DNA of 64,000 nucleotides, taken from Kitasatospora acidiphila. Lineage in GTDB: Bacteria; Actinomycetota; Actinomycetes; Streptomycetales; Streptomycetaceae. Position 1 is the stretch's first letter. Each line of letters opens with the position of its first letter. The notes under the pieces were generated by a model. That model worked only from the letters and a program-made list of their open reading frames with translations, was not told the origin of the DNA and did no database searches. The stretch lies in the NCBI RefSeq assembly GCF_006636205.1, contig NZ_VIGB01000003.1:6574501-6638500 (forward strand), read 5' to 3'. The position numbers and the translations under genes are program-made. Shown in pieces: positions 1-8,527 of this stretch.

Positions 1-110
1 GCGGCCAGCCCGCTCACCACGCCGATCGCGGCGCCCCCGCTGCCCAGGTAGTGCGCGCGGCTGCCGAACCAGGAGGCGAGCCGCCCGCCGCCCGGCTCAC
101 TGGTAGCCAC
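1..110 (-). CDS. 5' end of an unknown, probably membrane, protein (partial)
   Basis: Only the first 36 codons are inside the window. The GTG start overlaps the last codons of the preceding VWA lipoprotein gene by 14 nt and has a GAGGAG ribosome-binding site at 115-120, so it is translationally coupled to it. The visible peptide is a short polar start followed by a Gly/Ala/Val-rich stretch (GGAAIGVVSGLAA) that looks like the start of a membrane helix. The coupling suggests it works with the two upstream extracytoplasmic proteins. No family can be named from so short a piece. Confidence 0.6.
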   Translation of the reverse strand, partial: MATSEPGGGRLASWFGSRAHYLGSGGAAIGVVSGLA

Positions 111-1761
111 GGATCTCCTCGAACACGCCGTCCAGCGAACTCGTCAGGGCGTCGAACAGCCGCCCGCCGGTCAGGTCCGCGATGCCCTGCAACTGGTCCT
201 TGGCACCCTCGCCGAACAGGATCGGAAAGACCGGGATCGCCTGCCGGCCCGCTGGCAGCGCCTTGTAGAACGCGGAGAAGTCGCCCGCCGTGGCGCCCTC
301 GTTGCTCTCCCCGTCGGTCATCAGCACGATCGAGGTGAACCGGTCGTCGCCGGCCTGCGCCTGCTGGCCGGCGAGCTCGCGGTAGGCGGTCTCCAGGGTG
401 TCGTAGATGGCGGTGCCGCCGCCGGCCGACAGGCTCCGCACATCGGAGTCGATCGCGGCCAGCTCGTTCTGCGGGTTGTCGGCCGGGACTTGGTGGACCT
501 TCTCCCACTTCACCGCGTCGGCGAAGGAGATCAGGGTGACCTGCTCGCGGTCGCGGAACCCGTCCACGCTGTGGCTGCCGTCCGCGCCGGTGAGCAGGCC
601 GAGCGCCTTCTTCAGGTTCGCCAGCCGATCGCCCGCCATCGAGCCCGAGGTGTCCAGCACGTAGAGCGTGCGGGACGGCCGGCGCAGCTGGTTCTGGTAG
701 GCCGCCAGCAGCCCGTCCGCCACTGGACGGCTGCCGGGGAACGGGAGTTCGGGCCGCCGGTCGGTGCTCAGGCCGGCGCCCGGCTGCACCCCGGCGACCA
801 CCGGGCGGCGCTCGGTGGTGTCGGTGATCTTGCGCTGGGTGTCCTGGCGCAGGAGGTAGGCCGTCAGCCGGCTGAACGCGTCCTTGGCCTGCGACGGTGC
901 CGAAGCCAGCAGGGTCAGCGGGTAGTCCGCGGAGACCACGCCGTCGGTCGGGCGGATCACGGTCAGCTGGGCGTCGCCCGGCAGCGTCCGGTTGAGCTCC
1001 AGCAGCACCGACTCGTAGTTGACCAGCGCGCCGACCTGGGCGCCGGTGCCGCCCGTCGCGGTGCGCTGGTAGGACTGGGCCAGCCAGCCGGAGGAGCCCG
1101 AGGTGAGCTTCTGCCCGGCGAAGAAGGTGCGCAGCGCGGGGGAGGCCTTGGCCACGTCGGCGTCGGTCAGCGCGGCCTGGGCGCCGGAGAACGCCGAGGC
1201 CAGCCCGATCAGCGCGGACAGCCCGGAGTTGGACTGGGCGGGGTCGGTCATCCCGAAGGTCAGCTTGCCCTGGCCGACCGCGTCGCCGATCTGCGACCAG
1301 CTGACCTTGGCCGGATCCCAGCCGAGGCCGGAGAGCACCGAGGATCGCACCCCGAACGCCACCGGCGAGTCCATCACCGGTGTCTCCGAGAGCAGCTTGC
1401 CGGCCGCCGCCTGGTCGAGCCGCAGGTAGCGGTTGGACGGGAACCAGAGCGCGTCGTACGTCCCGTCCGCCCGGCCGGCACTGACCGTGTTCGCGCCGTC
1501 CAGGGTGCCGGTGTAGCTGAGCTTGACGGTGACCCCGGTGGCCTTCTGGGCGTCGTCCAGGATCGGCTGCATGTCCTGCAGTTCGCTGCCGCCCAGCACC
1601 CGCAGGGTGTACGGCGCGCCGCTCGGCGCGGGGGCGGCGCTGCCGCTGGCGCTGGCGGTCGGGGCCGGCTCGGGCGCGGAGCCGCTGCTGCAGCCGGTGA
1701 CGGCGGTCAGCAGCACCGCCAGGGCACCGAGGGCGGCGCGGCGCGGCAGGTGGCGGACCAT
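97..1761 (-). CDS. Lipoprotein: substrate-binding domain fused to a VWA domain
   Basis: About 554 residues. The N-terminus is a lipoprotein signal (RRAALGALAVLL then AVTGC lipobox), followed by a Ser/Ala/Pro-rich linker, a periplasmic-binding-protein-like region (roughly residues 50-330) and a C-terminal von Willebrand factor A domain (roughly 365-545) with an intact MIDAS start DTSGSM and the later LMTDGES strand. It should be exposed on the outer face of the membrane. The ATG at 1761 has AGGAG seven bases upstream; an ATG at 1776, whose A is also the last base of the upstream stop, is an alternative. Binding-protein/VWA fusions are known in actinomycetes but I do not know a ligand. Confidence 0.8.
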   Translation of the reverse strand: MVRHLPRRAALGALAVLLTAVTGCSSGSAPEPAPTASASGSAAPAPSGAPYTLRVLGGSELQDMQPILDDAQKATGVTVKLSYTGTLDGANTVSAGRADGTYDALWFPSNRYLRLDQAAAGKLLSETPVMDSPVAFGVRSSVLSGLGWDPAKVSWSQIGDAVGQGKLTFGMTDPAQSNSGLSALIGLASAFSGAQAALTDADVAKASPALRTFFAGQKLTSGSSGWLAQSYQRTATGGTGAQVGALVNYESVLLELNRTLPGDAQLTVIRPTDGVVSADYPLTLLASAPSQAKDAFSRLTAYLLRQDTQRKITDTTERRPVVAGVQPGAGLSTDRRPELPFPGSRPVADGLLAAYQNQLRRPSRTLYVLDTSGSMAGDRLANLKKALGLLTGADGSHSVDGFRDREQVTLISFADAVKWEKVHQVPADNPQNELAAIDSDVRSLSAGGGTAIYDTLETAYRELAGQQAQAGDDRFTSIVLMTDGESNEGATAGDFSAFYKALPAGRQAIPVFPILFGEGAKDQLQGIADLTGGRLFDALTSSLDGVFEEIRGYQ

Positions 1762-1775
1762 CGGTCGGCTCCTCA

Positions 1776-2879
1776 TCACTGGCCGCTGGGGACGGCGCGG
1801 TTGACCAGCTGCTGCAGCAGATCGCTGGTCGGGGGCGGTGGCTGGGAGGTGCCCAGCGACTTCAGGTCGGCCGGGAACTGCTGGTTGTCCTTCTGCTGCA
1901 GGTCCTTGGCGAGCAGGCCCGGGTCGCTCTCCGGGCGGAAGCCGAACCGCGCCTCCAGCTTGACCAGGTCGGGGTCGGTCGCCAGCGCGGCGGAGACCCG
2001 GGCCGCCTTGGCCGTCAACTCCACGACGGTGTGGTCACTCTGGATGTCGTAGTCCGGATAGATGACGGTGCTGCCGGCCGGCAGGGTGCCGGCCAGTGCC
2101 TGCTCGGCGACCTCGGACTCGTATGTCCAGCTGAGCGGGCGTTCGGTGCCGGCCACGAAGTCGCGGAACAACTGGTCACTACTGGACAGCATGGCGCCCT
2201 GGTAGCCCATCAGCTTCTGCAGAGCCGGTCCGACCCGGTCGATGTCGCTCTGACTGGCCACCACCTTCTGGCCGTTGCCCAGGTAGGACATCAGCGCCAG
2301 GTAGAGCGAGGCCGAGGAGGAGCTGCGCGGATCGGTGGTGGCGATGTAGATCTGGCCGGACAGGCCGGCCGGCCGGTTCTCCTGGCGCGGCAGGCCGGTC
2401 CAGGCCGTGCCGGCGGACGCGGCCGCCCAGTAGGCCTGCATGTCCATCACCCACACCTTGTCCTTCTGGGAGGCCAGCCCGTTCTGCTTCATGAAGGCGG
2501 CCACATCGGGCGTGGTCAGCACCACCAGCGGGGAGTAGAACGGCCGCACCTTGGTGGTGGTGATCGCGGTGGGGATCGAGTCGGCTGCCACCGAGCTGGC
2601 CGGGATGGCGAAGTCGTAGCTGCCGCCCTTGAGTTCGTTCTTCATCTGCCAGGATCCGGCATGCTGCACGCTGACGGTGAGGCCGAGCTTGCTGAAGGCC
2701 CGCTGCACCTCGGGGCTGGCGAAGAAGTCCGCCTTCTCGGAGCCGATCAACCCGGTGACGGTGGTCTGCGCGGCAGGCGTCGGCGACGATCCGCAGCAGG
2801 TCTTGGTGATCACGATGGCGGCCACGGCGGCCACCAGGGCGAACGCCACCAGGATCCCCACCAACTGCTGCCGACGCAT
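1776..2879 (-). CDS. Membrane-anchored substrate-binding-like protein
   Basis: About 367 residues. One hydrophobic helix near residues 6-24 (LVGILVAFALVAAVAAIVI) anchors the protein; the rest is an extracytoplasmic domain resembling a type 2 periplasmic binding protein (GLIGSEKADFFASPEVQRAF near the start, VIYPDY near the end). The ATG at 2879 is chosen because the hydrophobic segment begins just after it; a longer frame reaching 2990 adds a poor Arg-rich extension. Its stop overlaps the next start region, so it and the binding/VWA lipoprotein form one transcript, and the two resemble each other in their binding-like halves. The ligand is unknown. Confidence 0.75.
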   Translation of the reverse strand: MRRQQLVGILVAFALVAAVAAIVITKTCCGSSPTPAAQTTVTGLIGSEKADFFASPEVQRAFSKLGLTVSVQHAGSWQMKNELKGGSYDFAIPASSVAADSIPTAITTTKVRPFYSPLVVLTTPDVAAFMKQNGLASQKDKVWVMDMQAYWAAASAGTAWTGLPRQENRPAGLSGQIYIATTDPRSSSSASLYLALMSYLGNGQKVVASQSDIDRVGPALQKLMGYQGAMLSSSDQLFRDFVAGTERPLSWTYESEVAEQALAGTLPAGSTVIYPDYDIQSDHTVVELTAKAARVSAALATDPDLVKLEARFGFRPESDPGLLAKDLQQKDNQQFPADLKSLGTSQPPPPTSDLLQQLVNRAVPSGQ

Positions 2880-3148
2880 CGGCTCCCCCAAGGTCCGTCG
2901 GCCCACGGCCGGTTGTCGGACCCAGAGCGTCCCGCCGGGCGCCGAGCGGCGCCCGTACCGGCGGTGAACCGGAGGTGAACAGCCCTTCACGGATCCGCAT
3001 CGGACGCCCCTGCTCGCACGCTCAATTCCGGCTGGCGGAAACGGAACTTACCATTCGTCAGAAAGTTCAACGAAGCTTTCAGGTTCGGTCATGTGACCGA
3101 CCGTCGGAACGTGGTTGTTACGCGCGGGTAGTGCATACTCTCGGAACC

Positions 3149-4576
3149 ATGCGCCGAGCAAAAATCGTCTGCACACTCGGGCCCGCCACGGATTCGTACG
3201 ACCAGATCAAGGCCCTGGTCGACGCCGGGATGGACATCGCCCGACTCAATCTGAGCCACGGCTCCCACGCCGAACACGAGGAGCGGTACCGCAGGGTCCG
3301 CAAGGCCGCCGACGAGGCCGGCCGAAGTGTCGGCATCCTGGTCGATCTTCAAGGCCCGAAGATCCGACTCGACACCTTCGCCGAGGGGCCGGTACTCCTC
3401 GAACGTGGCGATGAGTTCACCATCACCGTGGAGGACGTCCCCGGCGACCGCTTCAGCTGCGGCACCACCTACAAGGGCCTCGCCGCGGACGTCGGCCGCG
3501 GCGAGCGGATCCTGGTCGACGACGGCCGGGTCAGCCTGGAGGTCACCCAGGTGGACGGGCCGCGGGTCCGCTGCCTCGTCATCGAAGGGGGCCTGGTCTC
3601 CGACCACAAGGGCCTCAACCTGCCCGGAGTCGCCGTCTCGGTGCCCGCGCTCAGCGACAAGGACGTCGCCGACCTGCGCTGGGCCCTGCGGACCGGCGCC
3701 GACCTGATCGCCCTCTCGTTCGTCCGCAGCGGCAAGGACATCGAGGATGTGCACAGCGTGATGGCCGAGGAGGGGCGCTTCCTCCCGGTCATCGCCAAGG
3801 TGGAGAAGCCGCAGGCCGTGGACGCCCTGGACGGCATCGTGGCCGCCTTCGACGGCATCATGGTGGCCCGCGGCGACCTGGGCGTGGAAATGCCGCTGGA
3901 ACAGGTCCCGCTGGTCCAGAAGCAGGCCATCAAGCTCGCCAGGCGGAACGCCAAGCCGGTCATCGTCGCCACCCAGATGCTCGACTCGATGATCAACGCC
4001 TCCCGGCCCACCCGCGCCGAGGCCTCCGACGTGGCCAACGCCGTGCTCGACGGCACCGACGCCGTGATGCTCTCCGGGGAGACCTCGGTCGGCAAGTACC
4101 CCATCGAGACCGTCAAGACCATGGGCCGGATCATCGAGGCGGTCGAGGACGACGTGCTGGCCGCCGGCCTGCCGCCGCTGACCACCGGCACCAAGCCGCG
4201 CACCCAGGGCGGCGCGGTGGCCCGGGCGGCCGCCGAGATCGGGGACTTCCTGCACGCCAAGTACCTGATCGCCTTCACCCAGTCCGGCGACACCGCCCGC
4301 CGGCTGACCCGCTACCGCAGCCCGATCCCGGTGCTCGCCTTCACCTACGAGCAGGCGGTGCGCAGCCAGTTGGCACTCACCTGGGGCGTGGAGACCTTCC
4401 TCGGCCCGTTCGTGCCCACCACCGATGAGATGGTCGCCCAGGTCGACGCCCAACTGCTCAGCCTGGGGCGCTGCCAGCGCGGCGACATCGTGATCATCAC
4501 CGCCGGCTCCCCGCCCGGTGTGGCCGGCTCCACCAACCTGGTGCGGGTGCACCACGTGGGCGAGTTGGACAACTGA
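3149..4576 (+). CDS. pyk: Pyruvate kinase
   Basis: 475 residues, the usual length. It transfers the phosphoryl group of phosphoenolpyruvate to ADP in the last step of glycolysis. Visible landmarks are RRAKIVCTLGPA at the start, RLNLSHGSH, the catalytic-lysine segment IAKVEKPQ, the PEP/Mg loop MVARGDLGVEMP, VIVATQMLDSMI and the RAEASDVANAVLDGTDA block. The start at the ATG before RRAKIV is preferred over an upstream in-frame extension of 58 residues that is not pyruvate-kinase-like. The upstream region holds an extended -10-like TGCATACT at 3133-3140, so the leader is probably very short. It ends in a strong terminator shared with the convergent gene. Confidence 0.97.
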   Translation: MRRAKIVCTLGPATDSYDQIKALVDAGMDIARLNLSHGSHAEHEERYRRVRKAADEAGRSVGILVDLQGPKIRLDTFAEGPVLLERGDEFTITVEDVPGDRFSCGTTYKGLAADVGRGERILVDDGRVSLEVTQVDGPRVRCLVIEGGLVSDHKGLNLPGVAVSVPALSDKDVADLRWALRTGADLIALSFVRSGKDIEDVHSVMAEEGRFLPVIAKVEKPQAVDALDGIVAAFDGIMVARGDLGVEMPLEQVPLVQKQAIKLARRNAKPVIVATQMLDSMINASRPTRAEASDVANAVLDGTDAVMLSGETSVGKYPIETVKTMGRIIEAVEDDVLAAGLPPLTTGTKPRTQGGAVARAAAEIGDFLHAKYLIAFTQSGDTARRLTRYRSPIPVLAFTYEQAVRSQLALTWGVETFLGPFVPTTDEMVAQVDAQLLSLGRCQRGDIVIITAGSPPGVAGSTNLVRVHHVGELDN

Positions 4577-4590
4577 CCGAACGGCAAAAG

Positions 4591-4625
4591 GTGTTGGGGC
4601 AGTGCGCCGCGCACTGCCCCAACAC
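4591..4625. terminator. Bidirectional terminator between pyk and the peptide cassette
   Basis: A perfect 15-bp inverted repeat (GTGTTGGGGCAGTGC with its complement) closes a GCCGC loop. It lies between the 3' ends of two convergent genes and can serve both. Confidence 0.85.
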
Positions 4626-4628
4626 CCG

Positions 4629-5976
4629 CTAGCGGCCCGTCAGATGCGCCACGGCCTCCTCCCAGCTGCCGGTGTGCACGGGCAGCGGCCGCAGAGCGGC
4701 GGCCAGCGCGTGGACGGCGTCCCCGGCGGCCGGGCGGGCGATCCAGTTGACGATCGACGCCAGCAGCCAGGCCCTGGTCGGCGCGGCGCCCGTCTGGGGC
4801 GGCTGGGTCAGCACCGCGGTGACCGCGGCGCCCGGTTGGCCGGGCAGCTGCAGGGCCTCGGGGGCGGCCCGCAGCGTGGTGTAGGGCTCGGGCCGCAACC
4901 GCCAGCCGGCCCGCTCCAGTTGCCGGGCGCGTTTGACCAGGTCGGACATCCAGCTGCGGGGGAAGAGCACCGCCTGCCCGCCCTCGCGCACGGCCGCACC
5001 GCACAGCAGCGCGATGTCGCCCTGGGGCGCGGCCGCCTGGCGGGCGTAGCCGGCCAGCACGGCCGCCAGGGCCTGGTGCAGGGCCTCGGGGGTGCGGGCG
5101 CGGGCCAGCAGCTCGCCGCCGCGGAACAGCAGGTGGAGGGTGCCCGGGCGGTCCACGGTGAGGGTGACCGGCGTGTAGCCGTGGTCGAGGACGCCGCCGG
5201 CGGCGGCTTCGGCGATCCGGCGGGCCTCGGCGCCACGCACCGCGATGCCCAGGCGGGTGCCGGCGACCCGGGCGGTGAGGACCGCGTCGACCGGCTCGGC
5301 GGCCACGCTGACCGAGCAACTGGTCGGCGCCTCAACGGTGGTGGCGCCAGGATCGGCGCCGCTGAGCGCGACCAGGGCGCGGCTGACCTCGTCGAAGCCG
5401 GTGCGGATCCGGGGCGGTCGGCCGGGCGCGAGGTGCACGGCGGTGGGGGTGCCCCGGCTCGCGGCGCGCCGGCCGAGGCGGGTGAGGTGCTCGCGCGCGG
5501 GGTGGCGACCGGGCGGCCGAGGAGCCTGGTGTGGTCGGTGGCGGCGCTGGCGCCGGCGATGTCGGCGATGTCGGCGGCGTCTTCGGTGTCGACCAGGAGT
5601 ACCGAGGCGTCAAGCTGCGTCAGGCTGTGGGCGTTTGCCGCCAGGTCGGCGCCCAGCTGGGTGCAGAAGGCGCAGCCGGCTGCCATCGCCACCACGAGCA
5701 CCTGATGCGGCACCAGGGTGGCGCAATCGGCGGCGGCCGCCTCCAGGTCGTCCTGGGCGGCGGGGGTGCTGGGCTCATCGCCTCGGGTGACGAAGCCGGC
5801 GGCGCGCCACTGGGAGAAGCAGCTCTCGTGCTGGGCGCGGTGTTCGGCAGCGGGGGCCGGCCGCGGAGCCAGCCCAGGGCGGTCGGGCTGAGGAAGGCCG
5901 CGGCGGGTCTGCCGGTGTCCAGCAGGACGCCGCCGCTGCCCAACTCGGCCACGACCACCCCGGGTAGCAACTTCAT
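4629..5976 (-). CDS. PqqD-like / thioredoxin-like (CxxC) / HprK-like fusion of the peptide cassette, two frameshifts
   Basis: The coding signal runs through three frames and becomes one protein of about 449 residues if single missing bases are restored near 5852-5856 (a 5-C run on the coding strand) and 5499-5502. Residues 1-41 are PqqD/RRE-like (GVVVAELGSGGVLLDT, then AAAFLSPTALGWLR). Residues about 85-190 look thioredoxin-like, with strand QVLVVAMAAG followed by CAFC (Cys about 102 and 105) and a second strand ASVLLVDTED. The C-terminal half contains an HPr-kinase-like stretch (ALLCGAAVREGGQAVLFP ... RAGWRL) whose P-loop is missing. The ATG follows the stop of the six-Cys peptide gene with no gap. 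Inference: leader recognition plus thiol-disulfide chemistry on that peptide. The frameshifts may be sequencing errors, as in core genes here. Confidence 0.6.
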
Positions 5977-6180
5977 CTACGGCTGCTGACAGAAGCCGCT
6001 GAAGCCGTTCTGCGACACGCACACGAGGCCTGGGCAGCAGCCCACGCTCCCCGTGCAGCCTTCTCCTTGGATCCGGCAGGCGGTGGGGGCGATGAAGGAG
6101 TCGGTGAAGACCTCCTCGATCGCAGCGATCAGGTCAGCGTCGGGCGCGTCAATGCGCGCCTCTTCCACGTAAGTGAGCAT
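5977..6180 (-). CDS. 67-residue precursor with six-cysteine, cystine-knot-like C-terminus
   Basis: The first 34 residues hold eight acidic residues, one Arg and no Cys (segment DLIAAIEEVFTDSF) and look like a leader. The last 33 hold all six cysteines (residues 35, 42, 48, 49, 54, 64) with spacing C-X6-C-X5-CC-X4-C-X9-C, Gly-rich loops and the block GCCPGLVC. This spacing fits the inhibitor cystine knot framework of eukaryotic knottins. There is no Sec signal, so export would need the ABC transporter 105 bp upstream. The stop TAG directly abuts the ATG of the PqqD/thioredoxin-like fusion. No clear Shine-Dalgarno precedes the ATG. I do not recognise a named family; disulfide knotting is inferred from spacing and neighbours only. 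Confidence 0.75.
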   Translation of the reverse strand: MLTYVEEARIDAPDADLIAAIEEVFTDSFIAPTACRIQGEGCTGSVGCCPGLVCVSQNGFSGFCQQP

Positions 6181-6285
6181 ACGTACAGTCTGCTGGACGG
6201 CCGCTGGCCAGGTCGATCGCCCACCCGGGTGAAGCGGGTTACTGAGAAGTCAACTCGCCTGTGAGGAAAGCGTGATGATGGTTAC

Positions 6286-8097
6286 TCACGAGAAGTCGGC
6301 GTCCTGGTACGCGTCGGCCTGGGCGCGGAACAGGGTCGCGTAGTGGGCGCCCGCCCGCAGCAACTCCCCATGGCTGCCCTCCTCGACCACCCGGCCGCCC
6401 GCCAGCACGTAGATCCGGTCGGCCTGCCGAACGCTGCGCAGCCGGTGGGAGATCAGCACCACCGTGCGGCCCGCGAACAACTGCCGCAGCTGCGAGAAGA
6501 GTTGGTCCTCGGCCTGGGCATCGAGCGCCGCCGTGGGCTCGTCCAGGATGACCAGCGGGGCATCGCGGTAGAAGGCGCGGGCCAGCGCCAGCCGCTGCCA
6601 CTGCCCGCCGGACAGGTCCGCGCCCCCGGTGAACTCCTTGCCCAACGGCGTCAGCAGGCCGCCCGGGAGCCCCCTGAGGAAGTCCAGCGCCCCGGCCTGC
6701 CGCGCCGCCTCGTGCACGCGATCCAGGTCGGCGGCGGCATGCGGACGGCCGAAGGCGATGTTGTCCAGCGCCGCGAGCCGGTAGCGGGTGAAGTCCTGGA
6801 AGACCACCGCCGTCCGCTCGCGATGCGCCGCGAGGTCCGTGACCGCCGTGCCGCCCAGCAGCAGCCGCCCGCTGTCCGGCGGATACAGCCCCGCCAGCAG
6901 ATTGGCGAGCGTCGACTTGCCCGAACCGTTCACCCCGACCAGGGCCACCACCTGCCCGGGCCGCAGCTCCAGGCTCACCTCCCGCACCGCCGGGCCGTCC
7001 GCGCCGGGATAGCCGAAGCACAGCCGCTCGGCGCTCAACGTGCCGAACTCGGCTGCCGGGTCCTGCGGTTGGCGAGGCGTGACCACCCGCGCGACCGCCG
7101 GAGCCGTGAAGCTCCGCAGATCGGTCAGGCGCAGCAGGTTCTCGCCGATGCCGGAGAGCATGCCCGCGAAGGTGTTGAGCCGCGCCGACAGCAGCCACAC
7201 GCCCGCCACCGCCGCCCCGGCCACCGACAGCGGCAGCAGACGACGGCCGGCCGCCCACCACAGGCACCCGACCGCCAGACAGGTCAGCACCGCCCCGACC
7301 GCCTGGGCCGCCATCCGGCGCCGGGCGTGCGCCGTCAGCAGCGCCTCGGTGTCGCGGACCTCCCGCGCGTACTCCGCCTGCCAGCGCCCGGTCAGGACCT
7401 CGCCCAGATCCAGCGCCCGGATCTCCCTGGCCTCGCCGCGCCCGGTGAGCAGCCGCTCCAGGTACTCCCGAAGCCGCCGGCTCTCCGACAGTCCGTGGTG
7501 CAGCTCGTGGTGGGCGCTGCGCTCCCGACCCGCCGCCCTGACTGTCGGCACCGCGCTGACCAGCACCAGCGGCAGCAGCCACCACGCCATGACCACGAAC
7601 GCACCGCCCACCGCCAGCACCGTCAGGACCGCCTGGAACGCGGTGACCAGCAGGACGACGGCCATGGCCGGCTGGCGGCGCGAGGCGAAGACCGCCCGCT
7701 GCAGCCGATCGTGGAAATCCGGCTCCTCGAAGCGCGGCAACTCGGCCGCCACCGCGGCCTCCAGCACCATCCCCGCCACCAGGCGGTCCACCTTGACCGT
7801 CAGCACCGCCATCCGCGCCGCCCCCGACAGCCGCAGGGCACCGAACGCGCCCCCCGCCACCAGCAGCACCACCACGGCGGGCACCAGGCCCGGCGACCTC
7901 CCCGCCGCCCCCGGACCGTGCGCCAGCACCGACCCCAGCGCCCCCTGCACCAGCACCAGCCCACCGGCCATCGCGCCCGCCAGCAGCACCTGCACCAGCA
8001 CCACGTGGACCAGGGCCCGCCGGTCGGCCAGCCAGGCCAGCCGGACCGCGAAGGCCGCCGAGGAGACCAGGGTGCCAACCCGCCGTTCAGCCGCCAT
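6286..8097 (-). CDS. ABC transporter, fused membrane and ATPase domains (peptide-exporter type)
   Basis: About 603 residues. The N-terminal half carries around six membrane segments (ALVHVVLVQVLLAGAMAGGL, VPAVVVLLVAGGAFGAL and others); the C-terminal half is a nucleotide-binding domain with Walker A GVNGSGKST, Q-loop VVFQDF, signature LSGGQWQRLALARA and Walker B LVILDEPTAALD, ending with the switch His in LISHRLRSVR. There is no N-terminal C39 peptidase domain, so a leader would have to be removed by another protease. An in-frame GTG at 8142 is an alternative start. It is the first gene of the six-Cys peptide cassette on the same strand and resembles exporters of lanthipeptide and other RiPP clusters, so it is the likely exporter. 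Confidence 0.88.
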   Translation of the reverse strand: MAAERRVGTLVSSAAFAVRLAWLADRRALVHVVLVQVLLAGAMAGGLVLVQGALGSVLAHGPGAAGRSPGLVPAVVVLLVAGGAFGALRLSGAARMAVLTVKVDRLVAGMVLEAAVAAELPRFEEPDFHDRLQRAVFASRRQPAMAVVLLVTAFQAVLTVLAVGGAFVVMAWWLLPLVLVSAVPTVRAAGRERSAHHELHHGLSESRRLREYLERLLTGRGEAREIRALDLGEVLTGRWQAEYAREVRDTEALLTAHARRRMAAQAVGAVLTCLAVGCLWWAAGRRLLPLSVAGAAVAGVWLLSARLNTFAGMLSGIGENLLRLTDLRSFTAPAVARVVTPRQPQDPAAEFGTLSAERLCFGYPGADGPAVREVSLELRPGQVVALVGVNGSGKSTLANLLAGLYPPDSGRLLLGGTAVTDLAAHRERTAVVFQDFTRYRLAALDNIAFGRPHAAADLDRVHEAARQAGALDFLRGLPGGLLTPLGKEFTGGADLSGGQWQRLALARAFYRDAPLVILDEPTAALDAQAEDQLFSQLRQLFAGRTVVLISHRLRSVRQADRIYVLAGGRVVEEGSHGELLRAGAHYATLFRAQADAYQDADFS

Positions 8098-8188
8098 CGG
8101 CCCGCCACCGTTCCGTCCTTCGACCACTGACCACTCGGCCACGCGATCAGAGCAACGACGGGTGCGGGGCCGGGGAAACGGCCTGCGG

Positions 8189-8403
8189 TTACGAGGAGGT
8201 GCGGCCGACCACCGCGGTGCGGGCTATCTGGGTCAGCTTCGCCACCTCGAAGGCGCTGTAGAACCGCCGGCCAGCAGCGAGAACTTCACGCCCTCCCGGC
8301 CGCCCGGGCGGCGGAACCCCTCGGGCAGCAGCCGGCGGTAGTGCTCGGCCGCCCGGTGGAAGAACTGCGGCCGCTCGCCCCGGCTGACGCAACCGGCCAG
8401 GTC
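8189..8403 (-). pseudogene. Truncated copy of the glycosyltransferase C-terminus
   Basis: This encodes only the last ~70 residues of a protein almost identical to the C-terminus of the intact glycosyltransferase at 11.8-12.8 kb (ends in SAFEVAKLTQIARTAV then GRTSS). One base is missing relative to the intact copy near 8260, which breaks the frame, and homology stops abruptly at 8403, so no catalytic domain is present. It lies just upstream of the ABC transporter and suggests that the glycosyltransferase or a duplicate once adjoined it. Confidence 0.8.
8211..8403 (+). repeat. Direct repeat copy A (194-bp family)
   Basis: It aligns with 11831-12024 in the same orientation over its full length, with four substitutions and one single-base gap by eye (about 97% identity). 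The two copies flank a 3.4-kb segment. Confidence 0.9.
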
Positions 8404-8527
8404 GACACGGACAGGCACCTCCCGGCTGCCGACTCTTGCTGCACTGAACGCGACGGAGCCCGGTCACTCCGGAAGGAGGACGGCGGGGCTCCAGGCGATC
8501 ACAGCGATGCAATCCGGGCGAGCCGTG

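Noticed and set aside
5332..6022. Longer minus-strand frame through the peptide cassette starting at 6022
   Set aside because: Its first part is antisense-quality sequence overlapping the six-Cys precursor; only the middle is coding, joined by frameshifts.
8189..8512. Open frame over the glycosyltransferase fragment as a real gene
   Set aside because: It is a broken 3' fragment without the catalytic domain.
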